Assembly: GCA_963573305.1 (NCBI GenBank)
Contig: OY754334.1
Location: 30,311,614 to 30,375,613, forward strand
Length of the DNA: 64,000 nt
From: Pyrrhosoma nymphula
Taxonomy: Eukaryota; Arthropoda; Insecta; Odonata; Coenagrionidae
Direction: 5' to 3'
Shown here: one piece after another, positions 45,897-58,281 of the stretch
How positions within the stretch are numbered: position 1 is the stretch's first letter
How the letters are laid out: each line of letters opens with the position of its first letter
The notes under the pieces: model-generated
Databases searched by the model: none
What the model was told of the DNA's origin: nothing
Seen by the model: only the letters and a program-made list of their open reading frames with translations
Program-made: the position numbers and the translations under genes

Positions 45897-47286
45897 CTCT
45901 TATCGCCGAAATTTTTGGCCGAAACGATGCGATGCTTCCTGCCAGTGATAACTGTTTTGCGGGTGGCGCGTATTCACGGATAACGAGGGTCTTATAGACT
46001 AACATGACACAAGATACTGCATACGCATACGATACTGCTCATACTGCACTACGAGAACAATTACGCACACCAAGACTAAGAGGTAAACGTAACCGGGAGA
46101 GATCATTATTAAAACTCTTCGTGTTGTGAGCAAAGAGGAGAAAGAAGATTACAATTTCTCCGAAAACTATGTAGAATATTAGTTCTGGTTGATAGGAGCA
46201 TCTTATTTAATAGACTTTAAAGGTGGCTGGAGCGGTATTCGTGGATCATTAAGTGCACATTTTTATAATTTTTAAAATGTCAGAAAAATACAAGGACCAC
46301 ATTTCATTTTAAAACATTTGTCAATACGGTAACAGTTTTTGTGCATGCAGTGATGGAAATTATTCAAGAATTATATTTTACATTTTTACATTAACTGATG
46401 CATGTTATAACTTGAGTTTTCGGCGTGGTATTCGAAATTCATGCGAAAAATATATTTAAATATGTTTTTTCAAATCTTTTACTCGGCGTGTCACCTTTAT
46501 TTTTGTTAGCAACCATTATTATAAGATGTATCATTGCGTGTTTGGAAAAAAATGTGTACATATGTAATCGAATGATTACGAAATGTATCTCACGTGCCAT
46601 AAGGCTGCGTGTTAAAATGGCATCGAATTTTTGAAAACCCAAATCTGTAAAATGCAATTTTTTTCACTTTAATCTGTGCCTAATCGACCAGTAGGAAAGT
46701 TGGAGAGTAACACCAACCTCTTTTGAATCCTCAAGTGAAGTGAGATTGGAGCATTTCGAAGGAGCTTGCTGAGTTAAAGGAACAAAACGTCTCACTATAC
46801 TTACTTGGGTCGATACTGTGCGAGATGCTCTTAAAAATGCGCAGGCTCACTGCCGTGCAAATAGAAGACCAGCCAACAGTCCATTGGCCGTAAATTGTGT
46901 TCTCTCCAACCTTTCGTGGAGAGCGCGCGTCTTTATAATGCAAATGACTGGCACGCCATAAAAAAGATCTTCCCTCTTTCAGAAGTGCTACATGTCATTA
47001 CTTTGGAGCTGTTAATGAGATGTCATTAGCCGTAGGAATAGTTGGGTCTTCAACTTCATTTGTGGGATTTAATCTAGGTAAAATAATTCGGCATTTCATT
47101 CGCAGAGTTATCTGTTAACTTTTTTCAAGGAAAATAACTATACTAGTTATTCAAATGAGAAAGAGCCTGTTTGAATGTAGCATGTTTTAATTGCGGTCAG
47201 TTCATGAAACAGAAGTAACTACAGTCTAATGAAAGACCGGTTTGTTGGTTAATTGGTAATTTGACTTCTATATCTTCACAATAATT
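45897..47286. other. Spacer without recognised features
   Basis: No gene or repeat with definable ends. A GC-richer patch at 46660-46950 has short minus-strand ORFs without recognisable domains. Confidence 0.4.
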
Positions 47287-48300
47287 TGCTAGTCGACGCA
47301 GAGGCGTGTGGCAGGTGGTGTTAGGACACCAGCCATGTTAAGGGGAGGGAACAGGGAAAAGGAAGGGGGGGGGGATGCCAGAGGTGAATCGTATGTTAGC
47401 GGCATGTCCTATGTTAGTGTCACGCCGTTTTGGTTATAATCACTTCTGATGCGTGGAAACGACTTTTTGAACCTGTCAGTGCGGCAGTGTGTCTCTCTTA
47501 GTTTGTCGCTTCTGTCAATGCTAGAGATATATCGCGGGGTCAGAATAATATCTCCGTGTCGTACAGAAACTCGCCTGATCTGAATTGCGCAAGTAATCCT
47601 GTCCATTAAAAAAGTTGAGTCCCTGGAGTTTAGGAAGCTGTACCTTCAAGTAGGGTTAACAGATTTTTTACGAAATAGAAACAATGCGATAGAATGCTCA
47701 TTCCCACATTTATCGAATCATGTTGAAGTCACTATTTTCGGCTCTCAAAATACGATTGCCCAACTTTAAGTTGTCACTGTTCTCTTAACATCAGACATAG
47801 AAACTGGCGATTCTGATATCAGTTAGCTAAACATGTTTCTAACGTAATAAAGGAAATAAATTGTTTATATGTGGAGTTTTACACGAGCTGTTCTAAAAGT
47901 TGTTAACCTCCGCTAATTTAGAAACTAATGATGCGATTGAAACTAGCCTACCGTGTAGCGTACGAGTCTCTAACGGTTCCCAGCCCAATCCTTTCATCAG
48001 ATCTTGTGTTTTTTCTGTTCTCTCGCGGCAGTTTTCAACAAAGCGTGCGGATTTACTTTGTATTTTATTTACTTCGCAAATGAAATCTTTTTGTGGAGGG
48101 TTCCAGAAGTGGCCTAACCAGAGAAAAATAGCATCTCTCTTTCACCTTTTCATCGGAGAACCACCCTGCTATTCACTTTATAAACCCTGGTTTCTTAAAT
48201 GCAGCGCCGAAAATGTTTCGTATATGTTTCTCCCACGTTAGGTCTCAAGAAAAGTATTATTTGATTCGAAGGTTTCCGCGGCGTTAGTTTGAATTTGAAG
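47287..48300 (-). mobile_element. Second copy of the CR1/jockey-like LINE, decayed
   Basis: On the minus strand the RT C-terminus is readable: DLTWEKHIRNIFG, GFIK, stop, IAGWFSDEKVKERCYFSLVR, PLLEPSTK, NKIQ-type text with stops, LGTVRDSYA. After about 250 bases without homology (47640-47900), DIILTPRYISSIDRSDKLRE then HCRTDRFKKSFPRIRSDYNQN. These parallel the element at position 1 nearly block for block. The tail with ggctggtgtcctaacaccac and gccacacgcct also matches. The ~250-base break looks like a later insertion. Confidence 0.8.
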
Positions 48301-48394
48301 CTGTTTTCGGGCGTTCCTCCGCGTGATGTCCATTGGTGACAACAGTTTCATCAGCCATCCTACTGGCGTCTGAAGTTCCGATGCATTATTCTGG

Positions 48395-48515
48395 TCCGTC
48401 TCATACAACTGTGTCTTAGTCGCGGGAATGACTCTGATTGACGGGCTCCATATCGATGGATCTGGTTTCGAGTCCCGGTCAAGGCGAATGATTTTTCCTC
48501 CGTGGTATTTCGTAA
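48395..48515 (+). mobile_element. tRNA-derived SINE fragment
   Basis: The stretch contains gcgggaatgactctgattga, an anticodon-arm-like segment (gggctccatatcgatggatc) and the B box ggtttcgagtcccgg, followed by tcaaggcgaatgatttttcc. The last block is the same half-unit that forms the palindrome at 35401-35500. Downstream, ggatagcc and gaaatattgtccac...agatg occur twice (48525-48570, 48600-48640). Confidence 0.6.
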
Positions 48516-48699
48516 TTAGGCAGGATAGCCTATGGGATAGCCGGCGAAATATTGTCCACCAGATGCTAAACTACAGGCTTTCTTCCAGGAAGCCTGCAGG
48601 ATAGCCCGCGTGCACTGTCGAAATATTGTCCACGAGATGGGGCGAGGTGGCGGAATACCCGGAAACCAGAAAGTCAGAAAACTTCGACTCTGCGTTCTC

Positions 48700-49715
48700 A
48701 AAATTGTTTTGTGAAACGTTTCACGGAAATTTTTATTGGTTAACTTTAGGCATTAGTTCACTTGCACACTCAATTGCTTATTTATATTTGTGACCTATCG
48801 AAGAATCAGTGGAACTTTTATTTGTCCACTTTTCATTCCATCTTACTTCTTCGTACTACTACTGTCTGTTCTCCCGTGTTCGCAACTAACGACACGTCTT
48901 GACTATTTATTTTCTCAACTCTTGATTCTATTTTATTAAGCGATGGCCACCTATATTCATGTCCACGCTGCGTTGAACTGTCTAATCCTTTGGTTTTTCT
49001 TTCTATGTCTGCGTGCTTGCTATTGGGACTTCTTTTCCTGGATGGTTCTAGAGCTACGAATAGGGATGGGAGAAAATAATTGATTCTTCATCATAATCGA
49101 TTATTTGCTTCCGACTCCGTCGATTATTAGATCGATAATGGGGGGACGATTTAATTGTTGAATCGATTATTTAATCCCGATTATGACTGTCAGAAAAAAT
49201 CGGTGGGATTGGTCTAATTTGAAAATTTACCGAGGGAAAAAGAATCGGGGTTTAGAACTTTGATGATTTTTTTCGCAACTGCCAGTGAATTGTTTTGAAC
49301 TAAAAAGATTCAAATAAAGTGAAAAAAGTCGCCCACCAAATAAAATAGTTCAATTCGGTCGTCACTCACTGTCGTGTCATTGAAAGACGTTTTCGACGGA
49401 AACGTTTTAAGGGCTTTCTCAAGGTCACAAATCGACCATTTCCCCCCATCAAGGTTTGCCCAACCACCGCCTTGGTGGTGAGGGCAGCAGCTGCACCTCC
49501 CGAATAGCACATCAGGGAGTGTGGGAAAACAAGGGAACTCCGTGAGACAAGCGCCGTCTTGACGTCGTCCTGTTTTGAAATCATTAGCGAGAGGGGACTG
49601 AAAATCCAGGTGGATATTTGTAAATCATAAATCACTTACTTGTTCGATCCGTGGGAATGCCGAGGAAAATGTCAGCGGATTTCACCAAAAAGTCCACTCC
49701 AGCATTCAGGGAGGG
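48700..49715. other. Spacer
   Basis: Includes an AT-rich run of atcgatta-like words at 49070-49170 (gattattagatcgataat). Short minus-strand ORFs at 49310-49635 show no domain. Nothing else recognised. Confidence 0.4.
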
Positions 49716-50993
49716 ACAATAATTGGTGTTCATGTCGTATACGGCCTACAGGTCGCATATGGCCTACAATAGTAGATATTGGTATGATAATTTGATGAAA
49801 GAATATTAATATTACAACCAATTAAATAAGTTTTAAGAAATCGAAATATATAATTGATATGGGTTATTGTAACCGAAAAACTTCTATTATACGCTCAATA
49901 TTTATCAAAATGGTAGTTTGAATAAAAATAATGTTATGTAATCTGTTTGCATGTCTCCCAAAAATGTTACCAAAACGTTTTCATGTATGTTGTATATTTT
50001 TGGAACGCGACAGTCGTTTCGAATGATTTCGTTGAATTCCTTTGCAAGAATGTCAATCAGTATTGGCAAGGTCAATTATATTTTCATTTGTTTTTGTAAA
50101 CATTAATCTCTATAAATAGATTAACTATACAATATAGGGTTACCAAATCACCCGGTTTAGCCGAGTACCACCCGGTTTTTAATGTCCTTTTTCAGCTCCC
50201 GAGTAAATGTCCAGAAAACAGGGAAACTCCCCCCCCCCCGTTTTTATGATCGTTGCCCAGCCCCGATAGTAGAACTGAAGAAGCTTTTCTTCCATCGTGT
50301 AATATTTTTTAAAAAATTAGATGATGTCCCTTATCTTTGTACACCAAAATATGATAAAATAAAAGATTGATTGAGGTTTAACTCGAAACTTCGGGTTGTC
50401 TAATCTGACGTATTTGTCAATTTTAGCCCTCATTGAGTTTAAATTAAACCACCCTTCTTACAATCATAAATATTACATCAATATTAATGCTGTTCGTCGA
50501 ACTATATCTCACGCCCTGAACGTCTGCTTCATTCAATCACTTCCAAATAATATTTTTTTATCATTCTACTTCCAATAACAATGCTCATTAACTTGCTTAA
50601 AAAATGCGGATTAGGCTAAAGTAGGTACTGAACGGATATCAGGCGGCCTTTATTGTTTGGGACATACACCACGTGCTCCTACAAGGATACAATTTAAAGT
50701 CGATATGCTAATAATAAACACCAAAATACGTGCTCTACGCCAAAATACCAATTAAGGAAAATGGACTAAACTTTTAGTGATAATCCCCCGGTTTTTCATT
50801 GTAAAATATGTTAATCCCCCCGTTTTTTTTCATTTCAAAATATGTCAACCCTAATACAATATCGTCTTTCCATCAACGGGGTGAAAATACAATGTGTTCT
50901 ATTGAACAGAAAAGAATTTCCTGTAGACCGCATATACGACATCATGATTTAAGCGGTGGACTACAAACGACATGAATACCCAATTATTATTGT
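49716..50993. mobile_element. Inverted-repeat element (~1.28 kb) with nested MITE
   Basis: The left end acaataattggtgttcatgt and the inverted right end acaataataattgggtattc share the ACAATAAT..TTGG..TTCATGTCGT pattern. Further in, gtatacggcctacaggtcgc mirrors the right-hand gtagaccgcatatacgac. A related piece, tgcggtctgcaggtcg and aatttgatgaaagaa, is at 57300-57400, so this is a multicopy family. No transposase frame was seen. An 8-bp-duplicated MITE sits inside. Confidence 0.65.
50135..50853. mobile_element. hAT-type MITE, 719 bp, perfect 8-bp target duplication, nested
   Basis: The ends tagggttacca and tgtcaaccct + a are inverted, and both flanks read atacaata (50127-50134, 50854-50861). 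Subterminal cccggttttt words occur several times near both ends (50160, 50222, 50790, 50815), as expected for transposase-binding repeats of hAT elements. It interrupts the larger inverted-repeat element, so it is younger. Confidence 0.82.
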
Positions 50994-52394
50994 ACGATTT
51001 TGGTGCGCATGTAAGCTCTAATCTCTACATGGAGCCAGGCGTAACCACGTTATCTGTGCGAGCAAAATGTCGACATGTCTGAAGCTGAAGATAATATCTC
51101 ATTTACGATTGAATCGCGTGTAATTTTCATATAATTATAGTGTTATATTTTCATGGAGCTACTGAAACGTCCGGCTTTTGCTACATAAAAACCACCAATA
51201 TACAACCACCATAATACCACCGATTTGAACCCTCAGAACTCAAACACTTTGCATTATAACATCACGAGATATTGAAGAATTCAATGTGTTACCGTGTATT
51301 TCAATTTTGCGCATTGAACTTTAAACAGTATGAACATTTGATTTGTTTGTTATCACTGCGATCTTCATGTCATCCGTTCTTTGGTTTTCGAGTACCAAAA
51401 TATCGTAGTTCAATTACCTCGACTTATCTCATGGACAGAATGAGTCATTTTCCGGGTCAAATTGAACGAAGGCATGCTCAAAAGTCAACGCGTAATGTAG
51501 GAGGGTGATGTGCTCATTGCATATTTGATGTTCCTCCTGGAGAAAATTATGTTGGCGCTCATCACGGTTCCGGCGTCACGCATATGATATAATTTTCTTT
51601 CCGCATTTGTAATTATTTGATTGACTCTTCTTATTTTCCTATACTTCCCGTGTTAAACATTTTGCTTTGATGTAATTGATCAATCGATTAATTTTGTCAA
51701 ATCATTCTCACCTTTATCACGTGCTTAACAATATACATTGTTGAATTTTGGATGTGCACGTCATTGTAAATAGCAACGAGGAATAATGACGTACTTTGTG
51801 TTTGTTGATGTGCTAAAGATGGTCTCTAACTGGCTTTTTGGTATCGTGAATTCTAATTTGAAAGTAATTTTCCATTCCTCATGAATCCATCGTGGAAAAT
51901 CATTTTTCCCCCAATCAATGGGGGTTGAGCATGGATTTTATGTGTCTGTGTACAATTAGGTACCATTTTAAAAATGAGAACGGTTTGCCGTCTTCAGTTT
52001 TCCTATGGGCGAAAATTTATTTGATTGAGTATATGTAAGGAGAGGCTTAAATAATTAAGCCCAGACGATTCATTAGTAGGCTGCCTGCGGATATTGATGT
52101 CCTCAAACAGAATCGCAGGAAGCCAGAATAGGCTCTTGAAATACTATGATGAGACTATTTAAAACGGTTTTATGGACCTTAAACAGTGTATCTTAGAACA
52201 TGAAACATTGAAAAACTTGTCTAACTTTGCAAAAGCGCTGCTTCAACCTATTCTAAGGTACTATTTTAGTTGCTATTTATTACCAGCTTGAGATAGTTAT
52301 AATTATTTACCCTTTCGGTTGATTTTTCATGCGATGAAATGCCGATAAAATATAGTGCACAAGAAACGTCTTTTTTTTAACTTAAAAATAGGTT
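50994..52394. other. Spacer
   Basis: AT-rich with no recognisable gene. Short ORFs such as 51272-51508 show no domain. Confidence 0.4.
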
Positions 52395-52700
52395 TTTTCT
52401 AACAGCAGCGGAGCATAAGGTGATTGGAAGCAATGGAATTGCAATGTTACGGAAAAATGAAGGAGATCAAATGGACTCCCGGAGAATCGCTGATGAGAAA
52501 GTCTTACGAAGAGTTGGAGAGAAAAAAGAGGTGTAATCAAGGCATTGCTTCGTAAAAGAAGCAAAGTCAGTGACTACATACTGCGGTATTGACACCTCTT
52601 GAAACCTTAAAGGAAGAAAAAATGAATGGAACTAATTACAGAGGAAGACCAAGGCTGGAACAAAGCAGGCAAAATATGAGGAAATTCCAAGTGAAGAGTT
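52395..52700 (+). pseudogene. LINE endonuclease-RT C-terminal fragment
   Basis: Translation gives AEHKVIGSNGIAMLRKNEGD, QMDSRRIADEKVLRRVGEKK then, after a stop or shift, a KEAK segment, and NYRGRPRLEQSRQN. The order W(C/R)YRRM, W.dRvtNeeVLrRvgEkr, LL, GRPR is the conserved C-terminus of RTE/CR1-type LINE proteins. Only this 3' fragment is present, as in a severely 5'-truncated insertion. Confidence 0.7.
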
Positions 52701-55373
52701 TGTGAATGAATTAAGCGTTTGGATTAGAGGAGCGTGAATTGGAAAACTACGGCAAACCTAGTGTTGCAAATACCAGAAATAAAATCGAATAGTGGATACA
52801 TCGATTATATTTAAAATATATAGATTAACTTTAACTATATATCGAAGTGAAAATATCTAATATATGATGTATCGAAAAGAATTAGTAGTGGTGATGGCCG
52901 GGTAAGTGCGACAATTATGCATTGAAGAAATTTCTGCTTAACATGGTATTAAAAATTGCCAATGTTATTTTGAACGTGACACCATCGCGTAAATTACCTT
53001 ACGTATGGCTCCTAACCTTCGACCTATCTGTCATGGGTGACCCTACCACAAGCAAATTTTATTGCTTCTACCAGTCAAGCTCTGGGGGTCATTGGAACGC
53101 GCAAGCCCTTCCATGGCATGTACAAGGTCGCAGTCCCAGGGAAGGGCAGCGGAATTAATATGTTGCCACATATTCTATGGCAATAATCTGTATGTTCCGG
53201 AAATTGTTCGATATGAATATTTTTTCAATGTTCATTGCGATATAATAGCAAAAAAATATACATCGATACTTTCCAAAATTTCTCGAAAATTATCGACTAT
53301 TCGGTATTCTTTGAGCAACTCATCGGATCATCTTCGGATTTAAGAATATCGATAATCTGTAAGGAATTTGGAAAAATATGGTTTGATCAATCTGATTCGA
53401 GGCGCTTCTGTTTTCTTGAACAAAGAACCAATCACGTCCATCAGTCTGTAAATAGCAACTATTTTGCATTGTTATTCACAATAATGTTTATATCCGAAGT
53501 TCCAGGCTCTACAGTTTGCTCGAGTATAGTTTACCGTTCGGCATAGATTGTAATGTCTTAATAGACTGTTTGATCAATTATAACCGGGAAAAAACTTTGA
53601 ATCTAGGAAATTTGCTTTTTAAACGGACAATATTAAACCGTGAAAAAGACTCGTAAAATTGACGATTTAGATCCCGTTTTGATTTATGTATATAGATACC
53701 TACATTATCATAACCGAGAACTACTCCCAAACTTATTTGGCTTTAGCCGGCTCGTATCAACCGTGGGGATAATTTGATAGCGGATAAATTACTTGGGTTA
53801 CGGTCTAAAGTAAACGGTGAAAAACTGCTTGTCAACAAGTTACTGTAAACAGTCCATTAGTAGGTATTTATAAATATTTCCAATTGGCATGTTGTCGCCG
53901 GAAACCACCCAAAATGTTCTTCGATTTTACAGCCGACCATTGCCATCCGTGAGAATAATGTCCCAGGGTCGCGTTCACTGGGTCAAGGGGAGGACCGCAA
54001 AACTCATTCGCTCCCATTCGCCTCTCGCGGGGGTACGATTTCAAAAGGGTTTTTAGGTATATACCGTTGCACCGTGAGCGCTTGACCATCCGCTGACCGT
54101 TCGCATGTCTCCGTCCCATTTTTCTTGACCTTGCAGGGCAGCCGACTGACGACACCGCCCAACACCACCTCATAACTTCGGCCACCCCATTTCGCTTGCG
54201 TGCACCGCTGGGCAAACATCAGCCGACCCCCTCCATAAAGATGTCACTTCGCCTCCCCCCCCCCATAGTACCCTGTTGCCGCCAAGGGTGAAGCGACGAC
54301 AGCAAAAAAATAATGAATCATCCCCTCTGTCCCCCCCCCCTGTCAATTTTCACTCCTTCTTCTAACCCCTTAAAGAAGAGACATTTTTCTTTTTTTGCTC
54401 ATTGTTAAATCGCCTCGAACATTCTCGCTGTGCCTCTTTGCATTCTCCTTGTCGTTCTGCAAAGCCACTCGTACAGACAGTTTCACGTCAGCTGATCATC
54501 CTCTTGGAGGTTCTACTAGGTCTCAATTCTTATACGTACTTTACGAAACGATCGTTCCGAGTGAATAGGCCGCCTTTGTTGCCAAATTTCTCACCTAACT
54601 ACCCTGTGGCGTCATTGTGGATTCATGAGTTCATTATGACAACAATGGAATCAATTTCGCAACAATAACGGCGTCCAATCGCCGAGTTCCGTGTAAACGT
54701 GACAGCGATGGAGCCAAATTCGCCACATTTCGTTTGGAATTTAAGTTACATAAACGCCCTTCTGAGCGACAAATTTCAACCTCGCCGATTTTTCCTGAAT
54801 TTTGTTATGGTGGATAAATAATGCTCCCACAATCCTGCGAAATTCAGGACTTAATCTCTTTGCATCATCTTTAAAGAGGTTAATTCACGAAAATAACTAC
54901 CATCGGCATATCTACTCTAATTTTCAAGTGAAGTTGAACTTTCTGCATTCAGCAAGGCCAGCGTGTTTGGTGACTCGCTGGACAATGGCATTTACCTACG
55001 TTTATTCGACCGAAGATAACAAGTAAGTAGTTAAAACAGGTGATGGATGATAAAATGTCAGTGTATATTAAATAACCTATGTTCGAGTCTTTGGATTATT
55101 TATAAATTCAAAGTATAAATCCACGCCCACCTGTTCTGATAATTTTCAGGATTCAGTGAATACAAGTTTACCATCTTCTTCTAAGTTCATGAGACAAATG
55201 AATCCCACTGAAGTGTAGGAAATATTACAGCGAGGTAAGAATTATTTCTCCTTCTGATATTATCTATATTTCTAATATCTAATTGATATCTGAATCCCAT
55301 GTATGTAAGGCACCTCATACAAGCAAATATATGCTGTATTTTCTGATTAAAAAAATAAATCTTGTGTGATTAA
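52701..55373. other. Spacer with a GC-rich patch at ~53900-54350
   Basis: Several ORFs of 60-115 codons occur on both strands of the GC-rich patch (gccgaccattgccatccgtg; tgaccttgcagggcagccga) without recognised domains. It could be a CpG-rich promoter or an unrecognised repeat. The remainder is AT-rich and featureless. Confidence 0.35.
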
Positions 55374-55968
55374 GAGCCGAATTTATAGTCGTTACCCAGC
55401 AGTCCCACAGACCCTAGCTGGCCCCTTCGTCAAAAACGGTATTTATAGTCAAATTTCCACCCCCAGCAGCCCCCTTAGCCTCTCCTAATTCTGGCAGGAG
55501 ATGCATGCTCCACCAGGGGCCCCCTTATCGAAAAAATAACACAACATATATAACTAAACTGACTCTAATGAACGTGGATAGCCTTAAATTAATAATTTCG
55601 AAGATTTGGTGTTAATAAAACAACGGTACGATTTGCTCTTAATCGATAAATATCTTATGTGACGCCAGACTCATTCCAAGGATGTTCATATACACTCGCA
55701 GAATATTTTTTCCCACAATTTCTTCTTCTTGTTGCAGGAAACTTTGCCTGTTTTCTTACTTTCCACTTCCTATATCTTTATGCTACTACACCAGGTCACA
55801 CAAAATCTTCTTCTCCACACCGTTGAAGGTATTTGCACATCGAGCGGCCATCTTAAGAGTTTTCATGTTGCGTCTGGCTCTTTATTTATCCGTATCCATG
55901 TTCATCACGAGCGTCACCACTGAAACATTTGAGCTGCGAATTCCATTTCCCGCCGTTTGTAGTCCTTA

Positions 55969-56731
55969 GGGCCGTATTTATAGTCGTTACCTAGCAGTCC
56001 CCCAGCCCCTAGCAGGCCCCTTCGTCAAAAATGGTATTTATAGTCGGATTTCCACCCCCAGCAGCCCCCTTAGCCTCTCAAAATTCTGGCAGGAGATGCA
56101 TGCTCCACCAGGGGCCCCCTTATCGAAAAAATAGTACAATATATGTAAATTAACTAACTCAAATGGTTGTGCATAACGTTAAATTAATAATTCCTATCTT
56201 TGGTGCTTATAAAACAACGGTAAGATTTGTTCTTAATCAATAAAAATCTGATGTGACGCCGGACTCATTCCACGGATGTTCATAGTGTTGCTATGGTGGC
56301 CTGGAATCAACATATACAACTATTTGAGGCAATATACTACTACAACACACTTTCTTTTTCTTGAGGCAGGAAACTGCGTCTGTTTTCTTGCTTTCCGCTA
56401 TATCTTTATATTTCGCCACTAGGTCGCACAATATCTTCTTCTCCACGCCGTTGAAGCTATTTGCGCGTCGAGCTGCCATGTCAATACTTTTCATGCTGCG
56501 TCTGGGTCTTTATTTATCCGTATCCATGTTGATCACGACCGTCACCACTGAAACATTTGAGCTGCGAATTCCATTTCCCGCCGTTTCTAGTCCTTAGTTA
56601 CCAGATCTAACCCCCAACCATCCCCTACCTAGCAGCCCCCTTAGCTTAGACTATAGGACGCACAATTCAAGGGGCCTGCTGGGTAGGGGATGAATAAGGG
56701 GACTGCTAGGTAACGACTATAAATACGGCCC
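55969..56731. mobile_element. PIF/Harbinger-type element, copy 2, nested in copy 1
   Basis: The ends gggccgtatttatagtcgtt and aacgactataaatacggccc are perfect inverses, and both flanks read TTA (55966-55968, 56732-56734). It is 763 bp, essentially a full second copy of the element it landed in. On the minus strand it carries the better-preserved Myb/SANT-like fragment. Confidence 0.9.
56291..56479 (-). pseudogene. Harbinger-associated Myb/SANT-like protein, N-terminal fragment
   Basis: From Met at 56479: MAARRANSFNGVEKKILCDL, VAKYKDIAESKKTDAVSCLK. The pattern F..eEk..L..LV.kYK..iE.KKTDavs is the Myb/SANT-like (zeste-type) DNA-binding domain partnered with Harbinger transposases. After KKKK the expected AWxxI..fN helix is lost. 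Copy 1 has the equivalent sequence (about 55735-55855, minus) with stops after CDLV. No DDE transposase is present, so both copies were non-autonomous. Confidence 0.75.
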
Positions 56732-56872
56732 TTAGTTACCAGATCTAACCCCCAACCATCCCTTAACTAGCAGCTCCCTTAATTCTGACTATAGGACGCA
56801 CAATTCAAGGGGCCTGCTGGGTAGGGGATGGATAAGGGGACTCTTAGGTAACGACTATTAATACGGCCCTAA

Positions 56873-57299
56873 ATCTCAAGCTATTATATAACGGAGTTAC
56901 TTTGTATCTGACGTACTTCTAGAGATGCTGAATTTCTTGTTTTAAAAGCCTAAACTGTTGATAAATCCTACAGCCTTGAATATCTAATAAAATTTGATTT
57001 GGTAATGATGACTATTCTATTGACGATCACTATTCTACCGCCTACCTTCATCTTTCAATGCCGTAACTAATAGTCACTCTACCCTTGGCCTTTTCTCCCC
57101 ACGCAACGTCTTTTCCTCCCAACTGAAACGTTATGCGTAACTTTCATGTCATCCTATTCTCATTCTTGCCTCTTGTATATTTTGAAATTTTCTGTTTTAT
57201 ATCTGTTGTTGTTTTTTAATTGACTCTGTTTATTGAATCCAATGTAAAGGCCTTAGTTGCTGTTTTAGGAGTTTTAATAAATATTTAAGTAAATAAATT
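56873..57299. other. Spacer, possible LINE 3' UTR remnant
   Basis: Pyrimidine-rich text followed by ggagttttaataaatattta resembles a retrotransposon 3' end with poly(A)-type tail, but no protein fragment confirms it. Confidence 0.3.
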
Positions 57300-57403
57300 T
57301 ATGTTGTATGCGGTCTGCAGGTCGTTTTCAGTCTACAATGGTAAATGGTAATTTGATGAAAGAAGAATAACATTTTAACTGAGTAAATTTAACTAAAATT
57401 TTC

Positions 57404-57660
57404 ATACGTAGAAATTTCCACGAGAATAAAAATCGGCCTGGACCAGGAATCGAAACACTGACCTTTTGCGTTGCCATCTTTGATGGACCGCAACGGCTTA
57501 ACGTCTAATTCCTATTGAATCCTCCTAAATTGCTATGGAAATTAGGAAGCCTGGGTTGCGTAGTGCTCTGCGCATTGGCTCGGAAATCCAGAGGTCCGTG
57601 GGTCGATTCCCATCCTAGGCTGATTTGTCTCGTCGGAAGAAGGAAATTTCTACGTATTTT
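57404..57660. repeat. Head-to-head pair of tRNA-derived SINE pieces
   Basis: The outer gtagaaatttcc (57409) and ggaaatttctac (57643) are inverted. On the plus strand 57547-57620 folds like a tRNA: agcctgg / ctaggct acceptor-like stem, and gtggg-tcgattc-cccat T arm (B box). On the minus strand the left half ends with a second B box (gtttcgattcctgg). The two heads face each other, the same arrangement as the palindrome at 35401. Confidence 0.65.
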
Positions 57661-57767
57661 ATCGTCGTATTTGCGGCAGTGCTTCAGAAAAAAATTCAGT
57701 AAATTCATAAACTTTTCATAGCTTATTGGCAGTTGGCAATTGGCATTCATAGCTAATCGTGGCAATC

Positions 57768-58023
57768 TAACCGTTGTTTTATTAACACCAAATCTTCGAA
57801 ATTATTAATTTAAGGCTATGCACGTTCATTAGCGTCACTTTAGTTATATATGTTGTGTTATTTTTTCGATAAGGGGGCCCCTGGTGGAGCATGCATCTCC
57901 TGCCAGAATTAGTGGAGGCTAAGGGGGCTGCCGGGGGTGGAAATTTGACTACAAATACCGTTTTTGACGAAGGGGCCTGCTAGGGGCTGTGGGACTGCTG
58001 GGTAACGACTATAAATTCGGCCC
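57768..58023 (-). mobile_element. PIF/Harbinger-type element, copy 3, truncated, inverted
   Basis: From 58023 downward the minus strand repeats the first ~255 bases of copy 1 (gggccgaatttatagtcgtt, the ccaccaggggcccccttatc block, the aaattaataatttcgaagat block). It stops after aataaaacaacggtt. It is followed by TAA at 58024-58026. The other end is absent. Confidence 0.85.
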
Positions 58024-58281
58024 TAAGTGTGTGAAACGAAAATTTTCCCTGCATATTAATTTCCTTTTGCTCATTAAAATATTAAAAAAGTCACCAATCG
58101 TGGCGCGATTTGGACTGAAATATGCCTAAAATATTATATTTTCATTTTATTATATAATATATTACATATCCACGAGCGACTAGGATGAGAATCTCGCTAT
58201 GATTAAAACTGCAACATGCATTTTTTTTCAGGCAATGACTACTGAAGCTCGAGGAAGAAATTTCCCAATGTATTTCACGTG

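Larger units (their letters stand above)
55374..56869. mobile_element. PIF/Harbinger-type element, copy 1, interrupted by copy 2
   Basis: The left end gagccgaatttatagtcgtt and the inverted right end gggccgtattaatagtcgtt are both flanked by TAA (55371-55373, 56870-56872), the 3-bp duplication of Harbinger elements. Subterminal tracts such as ctagctggccccttcgtcaa are G/C-rich. Removing copy 2 (55969-56731 plus one TTA) restores a continuous ~730-bp element. It encodes a damaged Myb/SANT-like protein fragment on the minus strand. Confidence 0.85.

Noticed and set aside
47900..48241. 113-codon plus-strand ORF
   Set aside because: Antisense of the decayed LINE copy, whose minus-strand translation matches the RT at position 1.
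55682..56597. Plus-strand ORFs of 64-95 codons in the Harbinger copies
   Set aside because: Antisense to the Myb/SANT-like fragments.
57547..57620. Functional tRNA gene
   Set aside because: It folds partly like a tRNA, but the D and anticodon arms are poor and it is part of an inverted SINE pair.
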